A stretch of DNA of 64,000 nt from Donghicola mangrovi (GTDB lineage Bacteria; Pseudomonadota; Alphaproteobacteria; Rhodobacterales; Rhodobacteraceae), in contig NZ_JABCJE010000002.1 in assembly GCF_013377535.1 (NCBI RefSeq), forward strand, positions 310,001-374,000, in the 5' to 3' direction. The notes below the pieces were generated by a model. The model was not told the origin of the DNA and made no database searches. It saw only the letters and a program-made list of their open reading frames with translations. A program made the translations under genes and the position numbers. Below are positions 52,762 through 62,170 of the stretch, piece by piece (position 1 is the stretch's first letter; each line of letters opens with the position of its first letter).

Positions 52762-53679
52762 ATGGACATCGAACTGATTGGCGCCCCCGTGGACAGCGGC
52801 AAGAAAAGCAAAGGTTGCCTGATGGGCCCCGACGCCTATCGTACGGCCAATCTGGCGCGGGCGCTGCGCAATCTGGGCCATAGCGTGACTGACATCGGCA
52901 ACCTGACCCCCGATATGGTGGCCGCCCCCGACTGCGCCAATCCGGCGGTCCATTCGCTGGCCGAGACCATTGGCTGGACCCAAGCCATCCACCGCGCGGG
53001 CCGCAATGCCATGCAGGCGGGGCGTTTGCCGATCTTCCTTGGCGGGGATCACAGCCTGTCACTGGGCTCGGTCACTGGCGTGGCTGCGGCCACCGACAAG
53101 CCCCAGTTCGTGCTCTGGCTCGATGCCCATTCGGATTTCCACACCCTGCACACCACTGAAAGCGGGAACCTGCACGGCACGCCCCTCGCTTATGTCACCG
53201 GCCGCGAAGGGTTCGAGGGCTTCCCCCCGGTGAACAACCCGATCCCCGAGCAGAATATCTGCATCATCGGCCTGCGGTCTGTAGACGGGGCCGAACGCGG
53301 CGCGCTAGAGAGCAGCGATATCCGCTACCACGACATGCGCGAGATTGACGAAAACGGCATCTCGGTCCTGCTGCGCCGCTTCCTCAAGGATGTGGCGGAT
53401 GCGGGCGGTAATCTGCATGTGTCGCTGGACGTGGATTTCCTTGATCCGGCGGCGGCCCCTGCGGTGGGCACCACGGTGCCCGGCGGCGCCACTGTGCGCG
53501 AGGGCCACCTGTGCATGGAATTGATCGCAGATAGCGGGCTCATGACTTCGCTCGACTTGGTGGAACTGAATCCGTTCCTCGATGAACGTGGCCGCACGGC
53601 GCAGTTGATGGTGGACCTTGCTGCCTCGGCGCTGGGACGACGTGTGTTCGACCGCCCCACCCGCGCCTACACGAGCTAA
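52762..53679 (+). CDS. rocF: Arginase
   Basis: 305-residue manganese enzyme that hydrolyses arginine to ornithine and urea. Metal-binding motifs are complete: GGDHSLSLGS (His), WLDAHSDFHT (Asp, His, Asp), and SLDVDFLDP (two Asp). The NLHGTPLAYVTGR stretch matches arginases rather than agmatinases. GAGAA stands 8 nt before ATG. It is divergent from the Lrp regulator. Confidence 0.94.
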   Translation: MDIELIGAPVDSGKKSKGCLMGPDAYRTANLARALRNLGHSVTDIGNLTPDMVAAPDCANPAVHSLAETIGWTQAIHRAGRNAMQAGRLPIFLGGDHSLSLGSVTGVAAATDKPQFVLWLDAHSDFHTLHTTESGNLHGTPLAYVTGREGFEGFPPVNNPIPEQNICIIGLRSVDGAERGALESSDIRYHDMREIDENGISVLLRRFLKDVADAGGNLHVSLDVDFLDPAAAPAVGTTVPGGATVREGHLCMELIADSGLMTSLDLVELNPFLDERGRTAQLMVDLAASALGRRVFDRPTRAYTS

Positions 53680-53683
53680 ACCG

Positions 53684-54277
53684 GTGACACCCAATTCGCC
53701 TGGTGCGCCTGCCCCGCAAAATGAAACCAAAGAATACGAAGTGTTCAACTTCTGGTTCTTCCCGCTGATGGTCACCTGCTATGGGGCCGTCAGCTATGGG
53801 TTCGCGCTAGGGTTCCCTGACTCGATGCTGCGCTATGCAGTGGGGGCACCGTGGCTGTTCCCGATGCTGTCCGGTTATGAAGCCTTCGACCCGATCCACA
53901 CGATTTCCTACGTCGCGACCGTCCTGAGCCACATCATCCTGACGCCGCTATTTCTGTGGATGAACGCACATTATTACGCGAAAACAGTGGCTTTTCCGAA
54001 GATGTGCCGGCGCTTAACCAAAGATAGCAAGCGGGTTGTTACACCAATGATTGTGATGCTGCTGCTCTTCAATGGAGTATTTTTCTTTTTCCCGTCCAAG
54101 GCCATCGGCTGGGGCAATCCGAGCGAATATTTCTTGCTCTGGCCCTTCAGGCCGGCGTTTGCTGGCATATTCGGTGGGTGTAATGTCGTGTTTATCTTTA
54201 CGCTCTTGGTGTACCGGTGGAAGCGCTGGCTGACCAAGAACGGCGACACCCGGTATTTCGCTGACGATCAGGCCTGA
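53684..54277 (+). CDS. Unrecognised membrane protein, GTG start
   Basis: About 197 residues with four hydrophobic segments (roughly 25-50, 75-95, 120-140, 160-185) separated by short polar loops, e.g. AKTVAFPKMCRRLTKDSK. Start GTG 53684 just after the arginase stop; the frame is also open inside the arginase 3' end. Base composition is lower in G+C than the neighbours, with TTA, ACA and AAA codons that are rare around it. I do not recognise the family. It overlaps the HNH gene by 10 bp at the 3' ends. Confidence 0.6.
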   Translation: MTPNSPGAPAPQNETKEYEVFNFWFFPLMVTCYGAVSYGFALGFPDSMLRYAVGAPWLFPMLSGYEAFDPIHTISYVATVLSHIILTPLFLWMNAHYYAKTVAFPKMCRRLTKDSKRVVTPMIVMLLLFNGVFFFFPSKAIGWGNPSEYFLLWPFRPAFAGIFGGCNVVFIFTLLVYRWKRWLTKNGDTRYFADDQA

Positions 54278-54852
54278 AGCTCGGCGTCCCAGTACAGATA
54301 GTCCATCCAGCTGACATGCAGGTGGTTGGGCGGGAACTTCCGCCCGACATTCTGCAGCTCGTCCGCCGATGGCTGCTTGGGCGGCTTTTGCAGGTGCATG
54401 TTGGCCTGACGCAGCGATTTGGAGCCCTTGCGCAGGTTGCAGCGCGAACAGGCCGCGACCACGTTCTCCCAGCTGGTAATACCGCCACGGGCGCGCGGCA
54501 CCACGTGGTCAAAGGTCAGATCCCCGCGTCCGCCGCAGTACTGGCAGCAGAATTCGTCCCTCAGAAAAAGATTAAAGCGCGTGAAGGCCACGCGCTTTTG
54601 AGGTTTTACAAAATCTTTAAGGACGACGACCGAGGGTATCCGCACTTCCATCCGCTGGCTTCGGACCGTGGTGTCGTATTCGGCAACAATGTCGACCCGA
54701 TCGAGCCAGACCGCCTTGATCGCTTCCTGCCACGGCCACAGCGAAAGTGGATAATATGACAGGGGACGGTAATCCGCGTTTAGCACCAGCGCCGGATAAT
54801 GCTTTAGCGCGCCGGGTTCTCTTACGAATTCAGTCCTGAAGTCACCGTCCAT
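54268..54852 (-). CDS. HNH endonuclease
   Basis: 194-residue protein with a zinc-ribbon type HNH site: FCCQYCGG (CxxC), then FDHVVPRARGGITSWENVVAACSRCNLRKG (His, Asn and the second CxxC, His/Asn catalytic part). N-terminal LNADYRPLSYYPLSLWPWQEAIKAV is typical of a family conserved in many alphaproteobacteria and cyanobacteria with unknown target. ATG 54852 has AGAGG 8 nt upstream. A good promoter lies at 54920-54947. Not obviously linked to a restriction system. Confidence 0.87.
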   Translation of the reverse strand: MDGDFRTEFVREPGALKHYPALVLNADYRPLSYYPLSLWPWQEAIKAVWLDRVDIVAEYDTTVRSQRMEVRIPSVVVLKDFVKPQKRVAFTRFNLFLRDEFCCQYCGGRGDLTFDHVVPRARGGITSWENVVAACSRCNLRKGSKSLRQANMHLQKPPKQPSADELQNVGRKFPPNHLHVSWMDYLYWDAELQA

Positions 54853-54919
54853 GGGTAAAGCCTCTTTTCCTCGTCTGTCAGTCCGACCCGAGGCGGGACA
54901 GCCCGCCCCGATACCTACC

Positions 54920-54947
54920 ACTATATATCGCGGCTAACCTCTGGCAA
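54920..54947 (-). promoter_or_regulatory. Candidate promoter of the HNH gene
   Basis: Minus-strand TTGCCA (54947-54942) and TATAGT (54925-54920) are spaced 16 bp, 68 bp before the HNH start. Both boxes are close to the sigma-70 consensus. Confidence 0.45.
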
Positions 54948-55040
54948 GCCTCTCGATATGGCGTGTTGTTCACGGTTTTAGTCAGACTTCGTGACAGAAG
55001 CGTGACGCGCCCACGCCAAAGGACGGGGCGCGTCTGTGGC

Positions 55041-55706
55041 TTACATTCCCAGCTTGTCGCGCATGAAGGCCAGCGACACACCCAGACCGTCCGGGGAAAT
55101 GCCGTGGGCGGTGCCCTTCATGACGTGGGCATAAACTTCTTTGAAACCAGCGGCTTGTAACCCGTCGATTGCCTGAGGCAGGCTTTGCGGCGGCACCACA
55201 TCGTCCTGATCGCCGTGCAGCAGCAGCACGGGCGGACGCGATTTCGCCTCTTCAGGCAGGACTTCGGGCATGAGCAAACGGCCCGAAAAACCGATAATCC
55301 CGCCAAGGGGCTCTTCGAAACGGGGGCCGACATGCAAGGACATCATCGTGCCCTGCGAGAAACCGATCAGTACCATCTGCTCGGGCAAAAGGTCCTCTTC
55401 CTCGAGAATGCCTAACAAATAGGCGCGCAGATCGTCCGCAGCGCGCAACAATCCGGCCTCGGATTCCTCTTCGGACGAATTGTCGATCCACGGAATCGGG
55501 AACCACTGGAACCCAAAGGGCGAGCCAGCGCAGTTTTCCGGCGCATCGGGCGCATAGAATGTGGTGTCCGGCAGGTGTTCGGCCAACGGATCGGCCAAGC
55601 CCATCAGGTCAGCGCCATTCGCGCCATACCCATGCAGAAATACCACCACCGAGCGGGTTTCCCCCGAAGCCGCCTCGCGGCGATCCGACCGTAGAACGCG
55701 AGTCAT
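55041..55706 (-). CDS. Phospholipase/carboxylesterase family alpha/beta hydrolase
   Basis: 221-residue serine esterase of the YpfH/carboxylesterase family. Nucleophile in GFSQGTMMSL, oxyanion region VVVFLHGYGANGAD, catalytic Asp in LLLHGDQDDVVPP and His near the end (GTAHGIS). No signal peptide. ATG 55706 is chosen since it overlaps the stop of the DNA glycosylase gene (ATGA), showing coupling. Substrate likely short-chain esters; unknown. Confidence 0.87.
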   Translation of the reverse strand: MTRVLRSDRREAASGETRSVVVFLHGYGANGADLMGLADPLAEHLPDTTFYAPDAPENCAGSPFGFQWFPIPWIDNSSEEESEAGLLRAADDLRAYLLGILEEEDLLPEQMVLIGFSQGTMMSLHVGPRFEEPLGGIIGFSGRLLMPEVLPEEAKSRPPVLLLHGDQDDVVPPQSLPQAIDGLQAAGFKEVYAHVMKGTAHGISPDGLGVSLAFMRDKLGM

Positions 55707-56332
55707 CTGATCCCTTCCCTGTCCTTTGCCACATGGTAGTAAGCCCACAGAAGCCGCGCTGCAACCGCGCGCCACGGGGTCCATGCCTCGGCCATTTGGC
55801 GCAGGGCTTTTTCCTTGGGGCGCTCTGGCAGATCGAACAGAATGCGGGCGCCTTCCTGAAGGGCCAGATCACCGGGGGCGAACACATCGGCGCGTCCCAG
55901 ACTGAACATGGCGTAAATCTCGGCGGTCCAGATGCCGATGCCGCTGACCTGCGTTAGCGTCGCCACAACCTGATCCGTGGGCGCATCGCGCAGGGCGATG
56001 AAGTCGATCCGCGCCTCGGCCAAGGCTTTGGCATATTTGATCTTCTGGCGGGACAGGCCGCAGGCGCGCAGGTCCTCTTCGGTCGCCCGCAGGATCTTGC
56101 GGGGGCCGGTCAGTCGGGCGGTTTGCAGGCGCGTCCAGATGCCATTGGCGGCGGCCACACTGATCTGTTGGCTGACAATCGCGCTTAGCAATTGCTCGAA
56201 TCCATCCTTGCGCCGGCGCAGGGGCAAAGGCCCCGTCAGCGTCAGCGCATGGGCAAAGCGGGGCTCTGCCGCAGCCAGCCAACTGGCGCCCTCGGCCACG
56301 CATGTGTCGCTTATGATGATCCGTTCATCCAT
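55703..56332 (-). CDS. DNA-3-methyladenine glycosylase II-type (AlkA-like)
   Basis: 209-residue HhH-GPD glycosylase. The helix-hairpin-helix is VSGIGIWTAEIYAM and the catalytic Asp sits in VFAPGDLAL about 15 residues later. ISQQISVAAANGIW matches the family interrogating helix. It removes alkylated bases in base excision repair. ATG 56332 has CAGGG upstream; it is first in an operon with the esterase and divergent from an MFS gene. Confidence 0.88.
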   Translation of the reverse strand: MDERIIISDTCVAEGASWLAAAEPRFAHALTLTGPLPLRRRKDGFEQLLSAIVSQQISVAAANGIWTRLQTARLTGPRKILRATEEDLRACGLSRQKIKYAKALAEARIDFIALRDAPTDQVVATLTQVSGIGIWTAEIYAMFSLGRADVFAPGDLALQEGARILFDLPERPKEKALRQMAEAWTPWRAVAARLLWAYYHVAKDREGIR

Positions 56333-56394
56333 AACGGTACCCTGCTGCACGACCACACTGGACGCAAGCGGGACAAAGCACTACGCCTTTGCCC

Positions 56395-57612
56395 ATGAGC
56401 ACTGCATATGATCACAACCGCGCAAAGCGCAACGTCGCTGTCCTGTCCGCCGCTCAGGCGATCCTTGGCAGCCAGATGAGCATGATTTTCGTGATCGGCG
56501 GTCTCGCCGGTCAGCAACTGGCGCCGAACCCCTGTCTGGCGACCCTGCCGATCTCGATGATCGTGTTCGGGTCCATGACGACCGCGCCGTGGCTGTCCAA
56601 CGTGATGCAGCGCTACGGGCGCAAGGCGGGCTTTATTCTGGGGGCCAGCGGTGGCCTCTTGGGCAGCTTTACCGCCGTGACTGCGCTGATGTACGCGAAT
56701 TTCTGGCTGTTCCTGTTCGGCAGCTACCTGACCGGCATTTATATGTGCGCCCAAGGCTTCTATCGCTTTGCCGCTGCGGATACCGCCTCCGACGAATTCC
56801 GCCCCAAGGCGATTTCCTATGTGCTGGCGGGTGGTCTGGCCTCGGCCATTATCGGGCCGCAGCTGGTGAAATGGACCGTGGATGCCAGCGTGGTGCCGTT
56901 TATCGGGACCTATATGGCGGTGATCGGGATTAACCTGTTGGGGATGCTACTGTTTCTGGCGCTCGACATCCCGCGCCCGCCCGTTCCGTCGGAAAACGCC
57001 CCTGCCGCGCGGTCCCGCCGAGAGATCCTGCGCGAGCCCCGTGTGGTGGTGGCGATCATCTGCGGTATGGTCAGCTATGCGCTGATGAACCTAGTGATGA
57101 CCTCGACCCCCTTGGCGGTGGTTGGCTGCGGCTATCAAAAGTCCGACGCCGCCAATATCGTCAGCGCCCACGTGTTGGCGATGTTCATCCCGTCGTTCTT
57201 TACCGGCCACCTGATCGCCCGCTTCGGCGTGGAAAAGATCGTCGCGCTGGGTCTGGCCATTCTGGGCAGCGCCGGTGTGGTCGCGCTCAGCGGAGCGGAC
57301 CTGAGCCACTTCTTCATCACGCTGGTCCTGCTGGGGATCGGCTGGAACTTTGGCTTCATCGGCGCAACCTCGATGCTGGCCGGTGCCCACCGCCCCGAAG
57401 AGCGCGGCGTCGTCCAAGGTCTGAACGACCTTCTGGTGTTCGGCGGTGTGACCGTGGCCTCGCTGGCGTCGGGCGGGTTGATGAACTGCTCGGGCGGATC
57501 ACCGGTTCAAGGCTGGACGGCCGTGAACATGGCGATGGCCCCGTTCCTGATGCTGGCTGGCGGCGCGCTGATCTGGCTGGTCCTGAAGCCAAAAGAAAGC
57601 CCCGCCGGATAA
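56395..57612 (+). CDS. MFS transporter
   Basis: 405-residue permease with 12 hydrophobic segments. Motifs: FGSMTTAPWLSNVMQRYGRKAGFI (motif A region, about 50-80) and a similar half after residue 255 (HLIARFGVEKIVALG). ATG 56395 is chosen (a TTG lies two codons before); no clear ribosome site. Substrate unknown. The last codons form the stem of a terminator used by the convergent operon. Confidence 0.85.
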   Translation: MSTAYDHNRAKRNVAVLSAAQAILGSQMSMIFVIGGLAGQQLAPNPCLATLPISMIVFGSMTTAPWLSNVMQRYGRKAGFILGASGGLLGSFTAVTALMYANFWLFLFGSYLTGIYMCAQGFYRFAAADTASDEFRPKAISYVLAGGLASAIIGPQLVKWTVDASVVPFIGTYMAVIGINLLGMLLFLALDIPRPPVPSENAPAARSRREILREPRVVVAIICGMVSYALMNLVMTSTPLAVVGCGYQKSDAANIVSAHVLAMFIPSFFTGHLIARFGVEKIVALGLAILGSAGVVALSGADLSHFFITLVLLGIGWNFGFIGATSMLAGAHRPEERGVVQGLNDLLVFGGVTVASLASGGLMNCSGGSPVQGWTAVNMAMAPFLMLAGGALIWLVLKPKESPAG

Positions 57613-57620
57613 GGCGGGGC
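57590..57620. terminator. Terminator embedded in the MFS gene's 3' end
   Basis: GCCCCGCC-GGATAA-GGCGGGGC (57599-57620), an 8-bp stem with the MFS stop codon TAA in the loop. On the minus strand it is followed by UUUCUUUU, a good terminator for the cimA operon; on the plus strand no U-run follows. Confidence 0.75.
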
Positions 57621-57635
57621 ACCCTGGTGTTCGAG

Positions 57636-58379
57636 TTATCCGAAAGCGGATTGTTTCATCAATAACAATCGCTTGCGGATCGGACTTAATCCAAGATTGC
57701 CATCAATAACCCGCAGCGGATTATCCAGCGCCTGCCGCAGGATATCCCCGCTCTGGAAGGCAGGCAGCAGCGCGGGCCGCGCCGCCTTGTCCGCCTTGTC
57801 ACCATTGTCCAAAGCTCCCAGCGCCTTGCGCGCCAAGGCCTGAACCCCCTCGGGGCGGCCATCCAGCAGCGGCACCCGATTGCGGCTTTCCAGTTCCGGT
57901 ACGGCCATCAGCCAGTTCGCAACCCCCGCCGCATAGCCCCGCGCCCGCACGGCATCTTCGGTCGCAGACCCAAGCGCCCGCGCGGCCACCCACATCAGCG
58001 TGCCAGAGGTTTCCTGAATATAGCTGTCGAAGTGGGCCTCATCCTCGAACGGATCGGTGTAGATGTCCCAGCGGCGCATCTCGCAGCACCCGTCCAGCAG
58101 GCGCGCGCCGTCGGCATCCAGAACCTCGGCCAAGGCATCCACGACCTCGTGTCGCCGTCCGCGCCCTTCGGCCACCTCGGCCAAGGCATCGCGCCACCAC
58201 TGCACCCGCATCTCGGCGATCATCGGCTCTTTGGTGACCCAAGGCGCGCGGCTGATCTCGACGTTAAAGGCATAGAGCGGAAACAGCACCCGCCGCGCCG
58301 GAACCGGCGCCGCCATGATGGCCAGAAACCGGTCCGGATCGGCGTCATGCACGATCTTGGCGCAGGCGTTGATGCTCAT
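57636..58379 (-). CDS. Squalene/phytoene-synthase-fold protein, NDUFAF6-like
   Basis: 247-residue protein of the squalene/phytoene synthase superfamily. It has AFNVEISRA and MIAEMRVQWWRDALAEV, which match the mitochondrial complex I assembly factor NDUFAF6 (C8orf38) better than carotenoid enzymes. The Asp-rich motifs that bind the diphosphate (DxxxD in both halves) are not visible, so it is unlikely to make phytoene. It overlaps the cimA stop by one base (TGATG). Complex I assembly role is inference from the eukaryotic relative. Confidence 0.8.
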   Translation of the reverse strand: MSINACAKIVHDADPDRFLAIMAAPVPARRVLFPLYAFNVEISRAPWVTKEPMIAEMRVQWWRDALAEVAEGRGRRHEVVDALAEVLDADGARLLDGCCEMRRWDIYTDPFEDEAHFDSYIQETSGTLMWVAARALGSATEDAVRARGYAAGVANWLMAVPELESRNRVPLLDGRPEGVQALARKALGALDNGDKADKAARPALLPAFQSGDILRQALDNPLRVIDGNLGLSPIRKRLLLMKQSAFG

Positions 58380-59995
58380 CAGGCTTTGGCCCCGTCGCGG
58401 ATCAGCTTCCAGTTAATGGCGTCCAGAAGCGCCTCGAAGCTGGCATCCACTATGTTCGCGCTGACGCCCACGGTGGACCAGCGGCGCCCTTTGCCGTCTT
58501 CGCTGTCGATGATGACGCGGGTCACGGCCTCGGTGCCGCCTTGGGTGATCCGAACCTTGAAGTCGACCAGCTTCATATCCTCGATCAGGTCGCTATAGCG
58601 CCCCAAATCCTTGGCCAAAGCTTTGGATAGCGCGTTCACGGGGCCGCGGTCGGTGCCGCATTCGTCCATGCTTTCGCTGACCGACAGCTTCTTTTCTCCG
58701 TCCACCTTCACGACGACCACGGCCTCGGACAGGCTGACCATCTTGTTGTACTTGTTTTTGCGGCGCTCGATGGTAACGCGATAGCGCTTCACCTCGAAGT
58801 AATCGGGACACTGCCCCAGCGCCCGCCGCGCCAGCAATTCGAAACTGGCCTGCGCCCCGTCATAGGAATAGCCCTCGGCCTCTCGCGCCTTCACCTCGTC
58901 CAGGATCTGGCCAAGGATCGGATCACCGGCCTCGATCTTGAGCCCCGCTTCGGTCAGACGCTTGCGCAGGTTCGACTGGCCCGCCTGATTGGACATGGGG
59001 ATGATGCGGCTGTTCCCGACCAACGCCGGTTCGATATGCTCGTAGGTGGTCGGGTCCTTCAGGATCGCGCTGGCATGCAGACCGGCCTTGTGGGCAAAGG
59101 CGCTGGCCCCCACATAGGGCGCCTGACGGAACGGCACGCGATTCAGGATGTCGTCCAGCATCCGGCTGACCTTGACCATGCCTTCCAAGGCCTCGTCGGT
59201 GACGCCGGTCTCGAACAGGCTGGCATAGGGCTCTTTCAGCTTCAGGGTCGGGATCAGGGTGGTCAGGTTGGCATTACCGCACCGCTCGCCCAAGCCGTTC
59301 AAGGTCCCCTGAATTTGCCGCGCCCCCGCCAGAACTGCGGCCAGCGAACCGGCGACAGCCTGCTCGGTGTCATTGTGGCAATGAATGCCCAAGTGATCGC
59401 CGGGGATGCCCGCCGCGATCACGTCCCGCACCACATCGGCAATCACACTGGGCTGCGCCCCGCCATTGGTGTCACACAGCACCACCCATCGCGCCCCCGC
59501 GGCATAGGCAGTCTTCACCGCCTCCAGCGCATAGTCAGGGTTCGCCCGATAGCCATCAAAGAAATGCTCGGCGTCAAACAGCGCCTCGCGCCCTTGCGCC
59601 ACGATATGCGCGACCGAGGCCCGAATATTCTCGATATTCTCTTCCAAGGTGATCCCCAGCGCACAAGTCACATGGAAATCATGGGTCTTGCCCACCAGAC
59701 ACACCGCAGGTGTGCCCGCGTTCAGGACGGCCGCCAAAACCTCGTCATTCTCGGCCGAGCGCCCTGCCCGTTTGGTCATCCCAAAGGCGGTGAACACCGC
59801 GTTGGTTTCGGGCGCCTCTTCGAAAAACGCGGAATCCGTGGGGTTGGCTCCGGGCCAGCCGCCCTCGATGTAATCGACCCCCAGCATGTCCAGCGCATCG
59901 GCGATCTGATGCTTTTCCGGCGTCGAAAACTGCACGCCCTGAGTCTGCTGCCCATCGCGCAAGGTGGTGTCATACAGGAACAATTTCTCTTTCAT
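58379..59995 (-). CDS. cimA: Citramalate synthase
   Basis: 538-residue enzyme that makes (R)-citramalate from pyruvate and acetyl-CoA in threonine-independent isoleucine synthesis. N-terminal HMGL-like TIM barrel with LFLYDTTLRDGQQTQG (metal Asp), HCHNDTEQAVA and LNGLGERCGNANL; C-terminal LeuA allosteric domain (from about residue 400, ERRKNKYNKMVSLSEA). ATG 59995 has AGGTGG 5 nt upstream; a GTG one codon earlier is possible. It follows cysS and repeat copy B. Confidence 0.93.
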   Translation of the reverse strand: MKEKLFLYDTTLRDGQQTQGVQFSTPEKHQIADALDMLGVDYIEGGWPGANPTDSAFFEEAPETNAVFTAFGMTKRAGRSAENDEVLAAVLNAGTPAVCLVGKTHDFHVTCALGITLEENIENIRASVAHIVAQGREALFDAEHFFDGYRANPDYALEAVKTAYAAGARWVVLCDTNGGAQPSVIADVVRDVIAAGIPGDHLGIHCHNDTEQAVAGSLAAVLAGARQIQGTLNGLGERCGNANLTTLIPTLKLKEPYASLFETGVTDEALEGMVKVSRMLDDILNRVPFRQAPYVGASAFAHKAGLHASAILKDPTTYEHIEPALVGNSRIIPMSNQAGQSNLRKRLTEAGLKIEAGDPILGQILDEVKAREAEGYSYDGAQASFELLARRALGQCPDYFEVKRYRVTIERRKNKYNKMVSLSEAVVVVKVDGEKKLSVSESMDECGTDRGPVNALSKALAKDLGRYSDLIEDMKLVDFKVRITQGGTEAVTRVIIDSEDGKGRRWSTVGVSANIVDASFEALLDAINWKLIRDGAKA

Positions 59996-60009
59996 CACAC
60001 CACCTGCCC

Positions 60010-60060
60010 TTCATCTTGGTTCCAATACCCTCGGGGGGCGCGGGGGGCAGACAGCCCCCC
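60010..60060 (-). repeat. Modular intergenic hairpin element, copy B
   Basis: Read on the minus strand after the cysS stop: GGGGGG-CTGTCTG-CCCCCC hairpin (60042-60060), a short spacer, then CCCCCCGAGGGTATTGGAAC and CAAGATGAAGG before cimA. It lacks the middle hairpin of copies A and C. Confidence 0.75.
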
Positions 60061-60088
60061 GTTCAACATCTGCCACTGGCGCATCGGC

Positions 60089-61465
60089 TCACAAACCTTC
60101 CAGTTTGGCCGGATCAAACCCGTCCTTCGCGGACAGTTCGACCCCTGCCTTGGACATGCGCACTTCGACGCCAGCCTCCAGCAATGCGGTCTTCAACCGG
60201 TCGACTTCGCTGAAATCTTTGGACTCCATCGCAGCGGCACGCACCGCCGCCAGTTTCTCGGCCAAGGGCGCCAGCACATCCGCGCCTGCCTCGGGCTCAT
60301 CGGCCCAGGCACCCATTTCCGGTGTCAGCAGCCCCAGAAACTGCGCCGAAGCCAGCAGCCCCGCTGCATCGCCTGCGCCCGCCAAACGGTGCAGCTCGGC
60401 CACCGCACCGGCGCTGTTCAGATCGCTTGCCACAGCCTCGATCACGGCGGGGGAAACCTCGCCAGCCACAACGCCATCGGTCATCTTGCGCCATTTCTTC
60501 AGGGTGTCGCGGGCAGTGCCGGCCTTTTCGACGGTCCAGTCCATGGGCTTGCGGTAATGGGTCTGCAGGAACACCAACCGGATCACTTCGCCCGGCCAGC
60601 CCTGCTGGAACAGGTCCTGCACGGTAAAGAAGTTGCCCAAGGATTTGGACATCTTCTTGCCCTCGACCTGTAGCATTTCGTTGTGCAGCCACACCTTGGC
60701 AAAGCCAGCATCGGGGTTTGCGCAGCAGCTTTGGGCGATTTCGTTCTCGTGGTGCGGGAACATCAGGTCGTTGCCGCCACCGTGGATGTCAAAGGACGCC
60801 CCCAACAGCGCATCACTCATCGCCGAGCATTCGATGTGCCAGCCCGGACGGCCACGGCCCCAAGGGCTGTCCCACCCCGGCAGATCATCGGTCGAGGGCT
60901 TCCACAGGACAAAATCCATCGGGTTGCGTTTGTACGGCGCAACTTCGACGCGGGCCCCAGCGATCATGTCATCGACCGAACGGCCCGACAGCTTGCCATA
61001 GCCCTCTTTCCAGCTGTCCACGGCGAACAGAACGTGGCCCTCGGCGGCATAGGCGTGGCCACGGGAAATTAGGCCTTCGATCATGGCGATCATCTCGCCG
61101 ATATATTCGGTGGCGCGGGGGGCCTTGTTCGGTTCCAGCGCGCCCAAGGCGCCCATGTCGTCAAGGAACCACTGTATCGTTTCGTCGGTGATCTCGCGGA
61201 TGTCGCGGCCGGTTTCAGCGGCGCGGGCGTTGATCTTGTCATCGACGTCGGTGAAGTTCCGCACATAGGTCACGTGCTCGGGGCCATAGACGTGGCGCAG
61301 CAAGCGGTAGAGCAGATCGAACACCACCACAGGCCGCGCGTTCCCCAGATGGGCGCGGTCATAGACCGTGGGGCCGCAGACATACATGCGCACATTTTCG
61401 GGGTCGATCGGCGCAAAGGTTTCCTTGTGCCGGGACATTGTGTTGTGGAGTGTAATCTGGGTCAT
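60089..61465 (-). CDS. cysS: Cysteinyl-tRNA synthetase
   Basis: 458-residue class I synthetase. HIGH-like motif [11 protein letters not shown] (with zinc Cys in YVCGPTVYD before it), zinc ligands in WHIECSAM and HHENEIAQS, and KMSKSLGNF intact. Normal length. It is followed by the modular repeat (copy B) and cimA, all on the minus strand. Confidence 0.95.
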   Translation of the reverse strand: MTQITLHNTMSRHKETFAPIDPENVRMYVCGPTVYDRAHLGNARPVVVFDLLYRLLRHVYGPEHVTYVRNFTDVDDKINARAAETGRDIREITDETIQWFLDDMGALGALEPNKAPRATEYIGEMIAMIEGLISRGHAYAAEGHVLFAVDSWKEGYGKLSGRSVDDMIAGARVEVAPYKRNPMDFVLWKPSTDDLPGWDSPWGRGRPGWHIECSAMSDALLGASFDIHGGGNDLMFPHHENEIAQSCCANPDAGFAKVWLHNEMLQVEGKKMSKSLGNFFTVQDLFQQGWPGEVIRLVFLQTHYRKPMDWTVEKAGTARDTLKKWRKMTDGVVAGEVSPAVIEAVASDLNSAGAVAELHRLAGAGDAAGLLASAQFLGLLTPEMGAWADEPEAGADVLAPLAEKLAAVRAAAMESKDFSEVDRLKTALLEAGVEVRMSKAGVELSAKDGFDPAKLEGL

Positions 61466-61684
61466 GCCTGGTCCTCGCCCGTGGATCGTCTGTCGGGTCG
61501 CGGCGGGTGTAGCATTGCACTATTGTGGAAGAAAGCGCGAAACGGCCCGCCGGACGTGTGTCTCAGCAGATCGAACAGGGAATAATGATGGTCGCGCTTT
61601 GGTTCATGGGCTCGGAATTACCATGCGTCACAGTCCCTGCCAAGCGTCTTGCCTGAGTGCAGGTGCAGCATTACCAATTCGGGT

Positions 61685-62155
61685 ATGACCCTGCTGTATC
61701 ACACCCCCCTATCGCGCGAGGTTCTTCGTGCGCAGAACGTGCCCGACGAATGGCCTCTCGGGATCGCGGATCGCGTGCATTTCGGCGATCTGGATGCCCT
61801 GCAACACGTAAACAACGCCGCCTATCTGAAGTGGCTGGAGAACGTGCGTATCCAGTATTTCATGGATTGGGGCATCACCAGCTATACCGAGAACGAGCCG
61901 CGGGTGGTGCTGCGGTCACTGTCGATCGAGTACCGCAAGGAGATGAAGCTGCACGAGGATTACGTTCTGACGGCGCGGACCTCTTCGTTCCGGACGAGCA
62001 GTTTTACCCATGATTACGGTATCTTCTGTGGCGATATTCGTGTGGTGGCACGGGCGGTGATTGTGCTGCTGGAGCCGGATGGATCGGCCAAGCGGGCTTT
62101 GCCCGAGGCTGTGCGGCAGCGGTTCATCGAGATTGACGGGGCTGTGGCCGAGTGA
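61685..62155 (+). CDS. Acyl-CoA thioesterase, YbgC-like hotdog family
   Basis: 156-residue single hotdog-domain protein. Motif RVHFGDLDALQHVNNAAYLKWLE, with the catalytic Asp and the NN pair before the central helix, matches 4-hydroxybenzoyl-CoA/YbgC thioesterases. Start ATG 61685; a TTG at 61649 would add 12 residues and is less likely. The upstream 219 bp to the divergent cysS gene hold no other gene. Substrate unknown. Confidence 0.87.
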   Translation: MTLLYHTPLSREVLRAQNVPDEWPLGIADRVHFGDLDALQHVNNAAYLKWLENVRIQYFMDWGITSYTENEPRVVLRSLSIEYRKEMKLHEDYVLTARTSSFRTSSFTHDYGIFCGDIRVVARAVIVLLEPDGSAKRALPEAVRQRFIEIDGAVAE

Positions 62156-62170
62156 GGCTGTAGAGGTAAA

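Noticed and set aside
59036-60673. 545-codon plus-strand frame opposite cimA and cysS
   Set aside because: It spans two well-recognised minus-strand genes and has shadow composition.
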